Translations under genes and position numbers: made by a program
The notes under the pieces: generated by a model
What the model was told of the DNA's origin: nothing
The model's database searches: none
The model's input: the letters and a program-made list of their open reading frames with translations, nothing else
Assembly (NCBI GenBank): GCA_002633005.1
Contig: NMRA01000641.1
Location: 143,671-207,670 of the forward strand
Source: Phoronis australis
Taxonomy: Eukaryota > Phoronida > Phoronidae
Length of the DNA: 64,000 bases
Direction: 5' to 3'
In this document: positions 17,437 to 29,000 of the stretch, one piece after another
How positions within the stretch are numbered: the first letter of the stretch is position 1
Layout: every line of letters starts with the position of its first letter

Positions 17437-19195
17437 GATAACAATTCCTTACACAGCATTGTGAACAACAATTTCTGGGAATAGCATTACAAGCATTTTT
17501 TCATGACCATCCTTGGAAAGAATGCCAACTGAAACGCGACTATTGTAATATCAGTTGAATTGAATGCAATCAACCTTGTGTAGTACAAGAGAACGTCTGT
17601 ATACATATGTATTTATCGGATAACGATTCTTTACCCAGCATTGAGAACAACAACTCCGAGGCACAGTTTTCAAGCATTTGGAAAGAGTGTAATCTGAAAC
17701 GCGACTGTTGTGATGTCGGTTGAATTAAATGTAACCAACCTTGCATGTATTTATCTGATAACGATTATTTACTCTGCATTGAGAACAACAATGTCGAGGC
17801 ATAGTTTTCCATGCATTTTTTCATGACGATTCCTGGAAAGAACGCAAACTGACACGCTTCGGCATTCAGTAACAGTAGCATAGAATATGCATTTGAAAAC
17901 TGCACTCGTCAGATATTGTCACTCAACAGGAGATGTTTGTATGCATTATAGATGACTTTTATTCGCCGTTATTACGGAAATAAGAAAGTACGTGATCTAG
18001 TTTTTGAAATTACTGGGCACATTCTCGTGTCTCTCATTAATGTCGGGAAGGCAAAGAATTTTAGATCACGCATCCACGGATATTTGTCCAGTTTATAAAA
18101 CTTTTTCACGCCGGTGTTGTAGCCCTCAACACAACACTTAATACGTCGTTAGCATAGGAAGAACGAATAGAGTAATGCAACCGAGATAAACTTGTTAAGA
18201 ATCAGACGACAACAAATAACATATGAAACTCCAGTGGCTCGAAACAAGGCAGCAAATGAGCCTGATGAATGTTTACGGCATTGCGGGTAAATACTGCGAG
18301 ATTCGAGTGTCGCTGTCACGGTGTAATCCGGGACGGCCCTATTGCCATGAACCGCAAGTGTATAGTACTAACTGTATACTTTTAATTCTACTAGTTACGT
18401 ATGCTTCGACCGAGCAGTTAATAACTAGCGGAAAGCGATCGAGAAACAATCCTAATAAACTTCAACACGTGTATTATACTCAAGAAAATAACCCCGGCAT
18501 GAATGGTGAAGGTTACTGGAGTGATACATTGACTTATTCAGTCCTGACAGTGGCGTTATTTTAAACTCGGGAGACGATTTGTGTGCGTTAAAATATTACC
18601 CTTCGTTATCCGTAGGATTCACAGATTGTAGGTGATACTCAAGCATTAAACTAAGACCGTAGGTTATTTTTAGAAATGCCATTGCTTGAGAGAACGCTTG
18701 TTAGCTGTCGATCCGCCGGTTTTCGGATGTAGCGCAGCTTAAAAAACTCCAAAAAGTTTCTCAGCTACTTTGAAATTTGAATACGCATCTTAGTCGACTA
18801 CAGAGATTTTATCGCTTACTTCTCTCCGAGCCAGTTCTAAATGTCGTCTTGTCTTTTACGCTGGCATTGTCCTCCGCGATAATTCTACGTTTCGAACACT
18901 CACTGACGCCTTGCTACGCGAGGCTACCTAATTTTATAAGCACCTCCTCGTGATGGTCACGTGACACAACAACTCATTTCTCTGACTCCGGCAAGTGTGC
19001 AAAAAAGCCCATTAATTGGTCCAGTTTCATAAAGTTTACGTAAGCAGTGGGGCATTTAGGGGGAAGGGGCGGGCAAGGGGGCCATGTCCCCCCTAAAATT
19101 CTCCCACATTCAATTTGGCAGCTCGGGGTGCGAATATCTGCCCTGGCCCTCCACCCCCTCCCCCCCCAACTCAAAATCCTGGATCCGCCCTTGTC
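17437..19195 (+). repeat. Long dispersed repeat, copy 1, with three internal subrepeats
   Basis: Nearly the whole segment recurs in inverted orientation at 45665-47205 plus 48172-48308. It opens with three related units of about 145 bases (17437-17600, 17612-17756, 17757-17880) sharing 'gataacgatt.tttac', 'cattgagaacaacaa' and 'ggaaagaa.gc.aactga'. It closes with a GGCGGAT-ended MITE (about 19045-19193). A 113-residue open frame at 18223-18564 is only partly kept, with frame changes, in the second copy, so I do not call it a gene. Confidence 0.8.
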
Positions 19196-19198
19196 ACT

Positions 19199-19290
19199 GA
19201 CTTGACAGGTGAGTCAATCAAGCCTAATAATTACAGCCAACCATGTGACAGGTGAGTCAATCAAGCCTAATAATTACAGCCAACCATGTG
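19199..19290 (+). repeat. 45-bp direct repeat, two copies
   Basis: A unit containing gacaggtgagtcaatcaagc and ending ccaaccatgtga occurs twice in tandem, practically identical. Confidence 0.85.
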
Positions 19291-19667
19291 ACGGGCTCAT
19301 GTAAACCCACAGTCTGTCATATCTTTCTTCGTCCCAGTTACGGAGTAGTTGTGAATAAAGGCGTTTAGGATGGTTTTACCATGCACTTTCGCCTCTTGGA
19401 GAAAATGAAACCTGAAAAATGCCTGTCGCTGATTAAACATGTGGCGCATACATGATTAGACGATTATACACTGTACCGTTTTGATAAGCCATAGATTATC
19501 TGTTATTTACCATTCCTTATTGTGGTTTACCATTCTGTGTAATAAGTGCCTGTTGGTATCGATTGAGCAGATAGATGTAAAAAAACAACGCCGTCTGTAT
19601 AACGCAACTTTTATTACCCGGTACTGAAATGTTGCTTCTCCAACTGTTGCTGAAGCTAATGTTGATT

Positions 19668-19757
19668 GAGCCAATGAGATAAATATATCTCATTGGACTG
19701 AACCTGTAGCCGCTGTACCTGGTTAGAGCCAATGAGATAAACACATCTCATTGGCTA
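19668..19757. repeat. Two copies of a 26-bp palindrome
   Basis: ccaatgagat-aaatat-atctcattgg (19671-19696) and ccaatgagat-aaacac-atctcattgg (19731-19756) are near-perfect palindromes about 60 bases apart, each preceded by 'gagcc' or 'ttgagc'. Both could extrude as hairpins with 10-bp stems. A related half-site lies at 53836-53870. They may be a tandem duplication of one foldback element. Confidence 0.7.
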
Positions 19758-20640
19758 GAGCTGATTAGAACTATTCAGAGCTCATTAGAGGTGTTGAACT
19801 GATTAGAACTGATTAGAACTGTTGAATTTTAGAACTGATTATGACAAGATTTGGTATGTCTAACCAAATCTTAATACACGACTTTACGTCAATGCTCGAC
19901 CATTAAGCTATGGGAGGCATCGTAATTACAAAATTTTTACTTCACAAGTGTTACAAGTGAAGCAGACGCTCAAAAGCAAGTCTTGTACATATATGATTGA
20001 TTAATCTGAGCACGTGACACTAATGGTCAATTCCGGAAGACTATGAAATCTGAAAGTTTCAATGCGGCTATGAGAGAATTAATTGGTTCTACTTTGGTCT
20101 GTAGAGCAAACCAAGAAAACATTGATTCTACGTGCAGTAGGTTTTGAAAGTATATATTTGATGAGATGGACAGAAAATTATTTTGCTATAACTAGAAGTT
20201 GAAAAGGAAATTTAAAACAAGCAAACCCTATTGGTGTGCTGAATATTGTGCGAGCTTTGGAAAGATGTAAGCTTTAAGGTAAGAAGGCTTCTGAAATACA
20301 GCGGCGCTTGAGAATAACCTCTTTACCAAGACGCCAATTTCAAAATGCTCAGTTACTATTTGATAAAGTTCACAGGAGAACTAATGGAAGCAGGGGGCCA
20401 AGGTGACTAACTCAAAGTCACCTTAAATTTGAGTCTCGTTCACGTGTATTATAAGACCTGTATGTCTAACAATTATCTGAGTGACGAACATGTGCTTAAG
20501 AGGATTGTAAGGGTTAATGTTAAGGTAGTCAAACCTGGTGACAGATTATGTAGTCATTTATTATCAGAATATAAAGTCACGTCACCTTCTGACAAAAAAT
20601 ACCAGTCGTGAAAGATTACGAGCAGTGGCCAAACGTGCTT
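19758..20640. other. Non-coding stretch; no gene seen
   Basis: A short run 'gattagaactgattagaactg' repeats at about 19797-19845. Apart from that I see no exon, RNA gene or element that I can name. Confidence 0.3.
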
Positions 20641-21000
20641 TTCTTTGCGCCACGGGATCGCCGTACGGTTTTCAGTATACGTTTTCGGCGATGGCACGGC
20701 GGTGGTACAGCGGAAGAACGGCGATGATGGAGGTGCTATTGCGGACCTTGTACGGTGCCACGGCGGTCACGACAACGTCGCGGCGATCCCACTGCGGATC
20801 GGCACAACCCGCGGTGGCAGTGCGGAAGTTTTGAATATGTTCAAAGTTTCCGCCGTGCCATCGCGAATTTCCGCGGTTTCGACAGTTTTCCACGGTGCTA
20901 CGGCGATCAATGGCGGAACCACTGCAGAACCACGGCGATCTTGGCAGTGCCACTGCGGTTTTTGCCGTACAAGCACCGCAGTGGCACAGCACCTCCCATA
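20640..21000. repeat. CpG-rich block of inverted 'gcggt/accgc' units
   Basis: Some 360 bases are far richer in G, C and CpG than the surroundings and are built from repeats of words such as ggcggt, gccactgcgg and ccgcggt in both orientations. A clear inverted repeat is centred near 20842 (ggcagtgcggaag...tttccgccgtgcc). All frames are open for long stretches because stops are rare, so the overlapping ORFs on both strands are not evidence of coding. Confidence 0.7.
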
Positions 21001-21289
21001 ACGTGAGGATTTAACTGCATAGGGGTCTCACACTCCACTTATTTATCCACATTATTTTGAAAACGCTTCGCCCACTCAAACATTGCGTGTCATTAAAAAA
21101 GAGATAAGCATACCTGCAGCTGACTCAGCAAGTAGAACTACTCTCGTTTATCACATTGGTGTAGACTCACAGTTGAACTGTGGTTTTCTGTTGACCCCAG
21201 ACCGTCCGGAGTTGCATCCGATACTAACTCCGGATGGTCTCTCACGACGATTTAGCGTTATGGGTGTGACGGGGGTATTACCAATTCAC

Positions 21290-21545
21290 ATGTCATATGG
21301 ATGAATGTCTTCGTCCTTATTCTCGTGAACAGTGTTACATTCTTGGCGCGACGGTTGTCCATGCACTTTCAGGGGAATCCATTCAAGATCACTTTGTACA
21401 CCAACATGGCCCAAAAATAACTAGACAGGAAATAGTACACAATACCATCATTCGTTATGTTGAAAATGACATATTTCGGCTAAAGATTTTGGAATCGCTA
21501 TTGATTAGTCATAAAAAAACCTGCGTTGAATGAACAGCTCACAGG
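21290..21545 (+). pseudogene. Penelope-like element relic, GIY-YIG-type C-terminal region
   Basis: The frame at 21297-21533 reads ...FVHQHGPKITRQEIVHNT, then RYVENDIFRLKILESLLI. This pattern (a 'H..D.HG..I.R..I...T.I' type segment followed by RLKILESLLI, which normally runs into 'P.LN') is how the endonuclease-linked C terminus of Penelope-like retroelements ends. The upstream reverse transcriptase is not present, so this is a 3' fragment. It is followed 140 bases later by a hammerhead-like core. Family assignment is from pattern memory, not a search. Confidence 0.55.
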
Positions 21546-21682
21546 TGTGTATCGCACGCTGGTTCTGTTTAGATAGAGTTGCGGGCTTTGTACCGGGTGT
21601 TGCATTCCCACTCTCTTCTTGTATGCTGTCACGTGTATTTCACTTTTAATTTCGCTCTGTATATTCTCATTCCTCTCATTGC

Positions 21683-21709
21683 CTGATGATGTGACATAAA
21701 GTCACGAAA
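21683..21709 (+). ncRNA. Hammerhead-ribozyme-like catalytic core
   Basis: CTGATGA (21683-21689), a 5-bp stem GTGAC/GTCAC around a short loop ataaa (21691-21705), then GAAA (21706-21709) is exactly the box-stem II-box arrangement of a hammerhead ribozyme. It lies just 3' of a Penelope-like coding relic, and such elements are known to carry small hammerheads. I could not find a convincing stem I and stem III with an NUH cleavage site, so it may be decayed. Confidence 0.45.
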
Positions 21710-21835
21710 TATAGTTACTGTTTTTGTTTATTTGTTATGTCTCTTGGTTGTTACCTCATTCCTGCACACCAAACGAAAGGAGACTGTTCCGAAATTACGA
21801 ACGTATCAGTACCAAGTTCGCTAACAAAAATTATA

Positions 21836-22346
21836 TTTATCCCATACGCGTTGAATCTGTCGAGGGAAATACGGCCATGCAATAAAGTTTTCCATATTCA
21901 CCTTCCGCACTACTTCAACAGTGACCTCTGACGTGGAAAGTTCAAAAGGTAAGTCAATGTCCACTCGACGTCGTTTAGCCGGTTCGATCCCTAAACTTTC
22001 GGAATTATAGCAGTGTAAATAACGCACAACATACAATCAGGTCTCATTCATAACATCTGGAACAGGACTGTTAAATGACAATTCTTTCTCAGTTTTCATT
22101 TGCTAAATATTTTATCGTCTTCAACTCTGGCGCCAATTCCTCGGTAACCACAATATAATTGCTCATGATGACATAGTCAGCTGTACTAGATCCATTATAA
22201 GTTTCACATGTTACATTACCAATGTCTGCATCTTTCCCTAATCTTCTATTCAGGATTCTTTTCTCATTTCTTTCACAAAACTGTAATAATTGTGCACCGA
22301 ACTCATTTACCTTACCATAATTTTGTGAGGTCCTACAACGCAACAT
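21836..22346 (-). pseudogene. LINE endonuclease-domain relic
   Basis: The frame at 22089-22346 (minus) includes NEFGAQLLQFCERNEKRIL, then DIGNVTCETYNGSSTADYVI. The sequence 'G..T.....GSS..DYVI.S' and the preceding 'N..G..LL.FC' are characteristic of the apurinic-type endonuclease of non-LTR retrotransposons. Downstream (21836-22088) the frame is broken. The segment 21836-22165 recurs at 54372-54680 in the same orientation. Confidence 0.6.
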
Positions 22347-22676
22347 TTATTAAATTATGGATAACCTCAGCTCGAACGTCAGTATAGAATTAGCACACAA
22401 ACAACGTGATATCCGTCTTCAGTCAGGTGATTATCAACATGGAACGGATATCTTAGTCGGAATTTCTTGAAGATGGTTGTATGGGAGGAGTTAAAGAATC
22501 CTTAAATATTACAGTCGTAGATGATTAAATTGAAGGTACTGGTATCGGCAGGACTAGTTTAGGAGCCCCAATATAGCGACTATTCCCCTGGCTTGTCACC
22601 CCTCAACAGTTTGATGGTTGTGGTGGATCTACCATTTCATTGATCGTGGATTTTGTCAATTTTCAGCCTATAACAT
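22347..22676. other. Downstream flank / 3' UTR of carboxypeptidase gene
   Basis: Nothing coding is seen. A polyadenylation signal for the minus-strand gene was not located with confidence. Confidence 0.3.
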
Positions 22677-23020
22677 TTATACTGTATTGCCAACTACTAC
22701 TGCAAGCGTTATTACCAAGGCTTGATTGAATTGAAAGAAATGTCGACTTAGTGCCCTGGACGTTTGTAGTGGTCGGTGCGTCATAGAGCACGTCTTGTTC
22801 GTGTTACGAGCAGTCGCCTGATTGGCTGCTGACGTTGGTATCGCGCATGCCATGTCGGTTATCGCTGCCCAGATCTCTTCTCCACTGGGTTTGATATCTG
22901 ACTGTTGTGTTATGAACCCCGAAGTTGAGTGTGAGTATTCTGGAAATAGTTCGAAGGTGAACACATAGTCGATACCAGCAGTTCCATAGGCCCAGTCTAA
23001 CGAGGTTCCGGTAGTGGTAT
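22677..23020 (-). CDS. Carboxypeptidase exon 10: catalytic Glu and C-terminal extension
   Basis: 344 bases, acceptor cgttgcag. TTTGTSLDWAYG and YVFTFELFPEYS hold the specificity Leu and catalytic Glu, then SGFITQQSDIKPSGEEIW. After ITDMACAI, where the family usually stops, some 53 more residues follow, ending in ALVITLAVVVGNTV. Confidence 0.9.
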
Positions 23021-26000
23021 CTGCAACGATAACGATATGCCAAAGGTTTGAGAAATCGTTTGGCGTCCATGTGTTTAATACATAATAGTATATTTCAGAT
23101 AGAAATTCAATCAATCCTGTGTGTCCCTTCACAGTAGGCCTAACTGCATAGTATTGTCCCTGTTCTGACGCCAAATAAAAATTTCCCCTCTGTACATACC
23201 AAACCATTTGTTACCCGGGAGCACTAGTGGACGTGGGTGTTTGGGAAATGGTGCTCAAATTTGTGCCATGTTTCATTTTTGTTTTAGATTTGGGTCGCAT
23301 TTCACCCGCTGTCATTTTAGATGAATAATAACGTGCTTTGAAAACAATCATTTGATAGGAGAATGGGATACAATTTGGTGGATTTTTTCCAGATGAGGTA
23401 TAAATACGAGTCATATTCTAAGACCGCTTTCAATATTTGTAGAAGTGGGACACAGTTCGGGAACTAGGTATAATCATGACAAGGTATAAATATCACCCAG
23501 ATTTTGAATACCAGCTATACGTTTGTGCTCTAAAAGATGAAGATTAGTGCCACTCACCCCCCCCCCCTCCCCTATGTTTGTTGTCGTGCTCCTCATTTTG
23601 CCTGTTAAGGGTGACGAGGTGACCTGGGTTCAGTGGTAGATTAGGCAAATATAACCTATTATCGGTGCAGTGTTTATTTCCGATATTCTTAATCCAACAT
23701 GAAAATGGATGAATGCCTAATGGGGTTACCTTAGGAAAGAAAAAACTACTCTGCCATAGTTCTTGCCCAATCTTAGGCCGTAGTCCCAGCCATCTTATCA
23801 TTTACGTCCGTGGATACTCCAGGGGAGCAACTTTTCCAAATGCTGCAAAATCATTTTCATCAAAATTCCCAAGAATACACTTGCACGTTTAGTAAAAATC
23901 TTATTTTGCAAATTTGCGCTCAATTGGCCGTCCCAAACTCGGGCACTGCTGGCAGTTTTTGTCCAACGTTTCAGTGATCAGTACTGCTTTTTATAAACTT
24001 CCAAGTCTATTTTCTGACTACGTTATGAAAAAACAAAGTATTTTGGAATTTAAGAAATATAAAAAGGGAAATATCTCCGTGCTCCAAATTTCACAAAAAA
24101 AAGAAAATTCAATTTTGGCTCAGATTTTGCTGTCCAAATTTTGGAGAATGTGGATAATGAGAATTACGACAATATTATAATGAATGTGATGATGGTTATT
24201 TCAATGAAGAAGCATTGGAAATGTTAGGTTATCCATATTTTGTTTTAGATATCAAATCCTTGTCAAGTTCCAAATGGTTAAGAATATTGTTCTCTTGATA
24301 TGCGCTCAGAATACGTTTTTGGTCAACACCAGGCGCTGCTAAAATATATATTTTCTTTCTTAACACTTTTTTCATCTTATTTCATAATACTTATCACTTT
24401 TCCTGTCTAGCTATTTCCCGAATGAACAAAACCAAATCAAATAATATCTCTGTCCTCCGATTGTTTGAAACGCGGCACAGCAACTTCCGGCACAGCGTCA
24501 GGTGGCACTATGCGCTTAGACAGACAGCCGGCGGCGGTCAGTTTACACTGCCTAGAAATTAGACGGCAGTTTTGAGTTAGGAATTACATGTAGATTCAAT
24601 CAATCAGGTTTGTCCGTATTTGTGAACATGTTAAGCCACTAGTTCAGCTATAGATATACTTTTGTTCAAACTGGCGGCCCCCAGCCTGTAGCACTGATTT
24701 TTGTGTAGCTTAATCGACTGAGAAATCTGCTGCGATTTCAGGTAGCCCCCAAACAACCCAGTATTGCAAAAATATCTAGTTGTACTGCAGCATGTTTGGA
24801 CCACATGTTTGGAATCTTTAGAAAAGTGGCTTTCTAGTCTGCGTTTATGTCCAGTATTGACAGGGAATTTGGGCTAAAAACTGCTACTTTCACTTTTTCC
24901 CACTTTTTTCGGAGTGTTACTTCGCTTTGGTAGAAGTGAGTGGACCAACTTGTCAGAACATTATCAACGTTTCTGTGGTCATGTGTAGCGCTTTTCATGT
25001 AAAATAACTGACGCAACGTTTCATTCTGTTCATACAGTTTCGACACAGTGGAAGAAAGGCAATAAATCCAGCCCTTAATATGGGGGGCTCGAATCTCTGA
25101 CAAAGTGGACCTTTTGCAAACAAAAAAGAGGGAGGACTTAAAAAAAGGGGTACCACCTTCAGGTCTGTGAACTGTACGTTAATTGAATTTGTCTCGTTTT
25201 CTCGAACTTTTTGTTTCTCTGAGCCGGATCTTTTTACCCACTTCGCCAAACGCCCCCCCCCCCCTCCCTGGGTGTGATGTGTGCTTCGCCAAGCAAAGCC
25301 CAGCCAAAACAGTACACTGCCTCCTTATATTGGCCGGGTTAATGTTCAATATCACTTTTCATTCCTGCCACCTGGACGCCAAATGTAGCTAGTCGCGACC
25401 TGACCGATCAAACGATGTAGCAACTATAAAACGAGTTCATGAAGCGGGCAGACGATGTCAGAATATCAAAGTATGTGAAAACAAGCTTATCAAATAAGAG
25501 ACGAAAGGAATCAGAAGCATCAATGGTGGTGTAATAAATAAAGTTTGGCTTCTCGTGATCCACGTAGCCTGATATCACCCTCGGGGTCTGTTCATATTTG
25601 TCATCACTCCGGGAAAGTATCTAACCGGAGACAAAACGGGCAGAGGAAAGAAGCATCCGCGGTCTTACAATAAAACAAATATAGACCGATTCTTCGGATC
25701 TTTAAAGTCATGTGGACATCAGCCGATCAATAGTGCCTTCGGCCAAACCTCAGTCCATATGACCTGGTATATTTCCCTCGGGATCGGTCCATACTTGTTA
25801 GTGGTCAAGGTTGTTACGTACAAAGAGTGCGCGCTGCAGTACCAACCCCGAAACTTCTGCGTGACACACGGTTTATGGCTTCTGCGCCAATGTTTCCAAC
25901 ACGCATCTGAAAATAAAGAAAAATCGAAAATCATACATCTTTTGAAAAACGGCGGTAGTGAACCAAATATGTCTAATATTAGTAAATAAACTTAAACCGT

Positions 26001-29000
26001 GAATTTGTATATTATCAAAGCCACGAAATCCAGGTAACTTGAGTTAGGCAATTGTGAATTTGATTCTTTGGATTTGCAAACACATCAGAGTGTTAACAAA
26101 ATACTGGAATCATTTTAATTATCATAGGCATTCAGCCTTCAGGTCTCGATCATAGCTTTTCATAAGAACGCGGCCACAAGGGGCGCTGAATTGTAATGTT
26201 TTAATGCATGATCCCCTGGCAGCCAACTTGAGTCGCTGCTGCTTTAAAAAATAAAAATACAACGGACACACAAGATCGTTTTCAGAAAGACACGTATCAC
26301 GTAGGTCTTGTAACGTAATTTGATTCTCTCTAAATATTATGTTTGGTCTCTCTAGCCAGATACTAACGTAGGAACTGACGCTTGAAATACAGGCGAAAGT
26401 ATTGTCATAATCTGGTGGCCAATCGTCTAACTCAAACTCAGTATCATTTTCTTCTCGACCGAGTCGATCAGAGGAGAAAGGAAAAGTTGGCTTCTGTTCA
26501 AATTCTAGGTCAAAATTTCGTACACAGTACATCATCGAATGAACTGGGTTTGCACTCGAATTGAGCAGGAAATGTGTTTCTGGAAATGAAATCTCGGACC
26601 TCAATACTGTCACCTTGATAACCAAATAAAGCAATCTCGGGATCACAACATTGTTATCCTGATAACCAAAATACTTAGCTTTGGCTTTAATTCTCATCAT
26701 CACCAATAGGGATGCCATTTAGAAACTCACATTTAAGTGTAAGACATACACGGAGTGTATGGAATACTTTTGGAAAAATTCACTATACAGCTGGGGTAAA
26801 CGTATAGGTTATCCTACATAGGGCCTACGTAGGAATACTACTGCCATATTCCATCTCGAATTCATTCGGTCTCGGGTTGGGACATTACCAGATGAAACGA
26901 TGGGATAGAGCAATGGTATTCCTATGTGTGTGTAATAACCTTTTTATTCCATAAATATGAACTTATTTGCATCATCGCGGCAATATCTTGTCGCCGTATG
27001 CGTCGGCTTGCTTTTATATGACGTCATACATACGCCAAGCACGGTACCCGCACCGACTTCAAGAGTTTGCATACACCCCAGCCGGTTGCCTTGGGGTAAA
27101 GCTGTATACTAATTATCCAGCGTTGCGCCGATGTGAATAAAAAACTGACCAGAGAAAATCTGACAAAAATAGCGTCATTAAAGACCATATGGCTTCTTTG
27201 AGTAAACTTAAATATATACCTAATATTAACAATGATCACTTCTGGAAAGATTCTTTTGAATGTGTAATCTCTTTTGGAAATTGTTTGAAGATCAAAAATC
27301 AGATTTTCTTAACCAACCTTTATGATTTAGCAGTGACCTGCAGGCCGTGGCAAAAATATTTTCTGCAGGAACTGGTGCCATGGAGGCATAGACTTTATAA
27401 AGAACTTGTTTTTCCCAGACGGTAATATTTTGAGCTATAGATTTATTGTGGATATTTTAGGTATCAAAACTAACTTTATGGAGTATAATAGTCTAATTTC
27501 AGTGATATTTAAGTACCAACAGAAATGTGGTATTGATAGAGTTGTTAGTTTTGATGCCTATTGTCCTGTTATGCCAACGATTTTAATGAAACTGAAAAGT
27601 GGTGGGAGAGGGTCTCAACATATTTGCTCACAATTAAATTATAGATCTGCAGTTTCAAAAGCGGAGTCAAAATGGGCCAATGAACTGAACGTAAATACAA
27701 ATATTTTTTCATGCCATTGGGAAAATATCTATTCCCATCTATATAACACAACAAGAGCCTCAAGAATTAGGTAGCTTCAGTTCAGACTCTTGACGAGAAT
27801 TTTGACTACTAACTCATTTTTAAAAATAATTCAAGTTAGGGATGACGACTCTTGTTCCTTTTGTGGACAATCGAAAGAGACTTTGAAACGCTTAGTTTGG
27901 TAATGTGAAACAGTAAATTCATTTTGGACAAAAGTTAATAACAAAATTTTAAACGAAGCAAATCCCCAGTATGTCGGCACTCTCTCTTGCAACAATGTTA
28001 TTCTTGGGCTTTTTGATAAAAAGGAAAACTTTAAAAACATTGTTTTACTATTGGGTAAACAGTTTCTTTATTCCCAAAAGTTCAGATCAAAAAGATTTCT
28101 AAGTAGATTTTTAACTTCATGAAAGAATATCATATGAGTGAAAAGCATAGTGCTCGTAAGGATTTGAATTCAGAATTTGTACAAAAAAGATGGTGTAACT
28201 TCGAAACTGTTTTTTTTTAGTAGTCAAGAGGTTTGTGTTATTGTAAATGTTCACATTGCCAATAAACGTAAAAAATGGCGTTCTACCGCTGCCAATATTG
28301 TGGTGTAATCTCTTGCGTCGGCTTTCGGCGCCTCGTGGAAGAAGAACAGTTGAATGAAGAATCGACGATAAAATAAACTGGCCAATACGTGACGTAATAT
28401 TTCATGGCGCCGAAATGCGACGCAATAATGGTAGAACGCCAATTTTTCTAACATGGGTTTATATTTTAGTTCACTCAAGGAAGCCAAAAAAATTTTAAGC
28501 TGTATGTTCAGTATACATCTTTGCGCCAAGGCTAAAAGTTATCCTGTAATATCAGCCATCAAAAGCAATGCCAAACAATCATTTGTGCTTTTGATAACTG
28601 CACTTCATTTCTTTTGTTTCCCTCGTAAGTTGTGTCTTTGTCCAGTTATTTATAACGACCTAGCGAAATGCTGTCCAATTTTGCGACATATTGTTTGGCA
28701 AATCTAGGTAAGGCGAATCGTGAACTGGCATATTTCGAATTTATATCAGACATAATTCGGATTTATAACAGACATAAATCCGAATTATGTCGCACTGCCA
28801 CAAAGTATACGTACTCAGCCGCTCATAATCAAGTTGCAGTTCATGCCATGGGATTTTATGAACCACATTCTTCTTGTTCTTGGCCATTTGTAAGCAGTAC
28901 AGGGTCACATTATAAGCAGTGCCGGCTCACGTTATTGGGATTTGCAACATTTATCGTCATACTGACCAAAAACAACGTATCAGTAGGCCGCTGTCTAGTT

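Noticed and set aside
18223-18564. 113-residue frame in the long dispersed repeat as a gene
   Set aside because: The second copy (46322-46543) keeps only part of it with frame changes; no family resemblance or splice evidence.
20538-21006. Overlapping open frames on both strands in the CpG-rich block
   Set aside because: Stop codons are rare at this composition, frames overlap on both strands, and the translations are low-complexity repeats.
23211-23414. Minus-strand MTRIYTSSG as a duplicate carboxypeptidase segment
   Set aside because: Similarity is limited to a few residues, with no flanking splice sites or continuation.
25719-25934. Minus-strand frame reading KYGPIPREIYQ as carboxypeptidase exon 9
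   Set aside because: It resembles the family motif but is in the wrong phase to join exon 10. A different frame in the same place (25822-25906) joins in phase on both sides and supplies VGTAARTL before the split Tyr codon.
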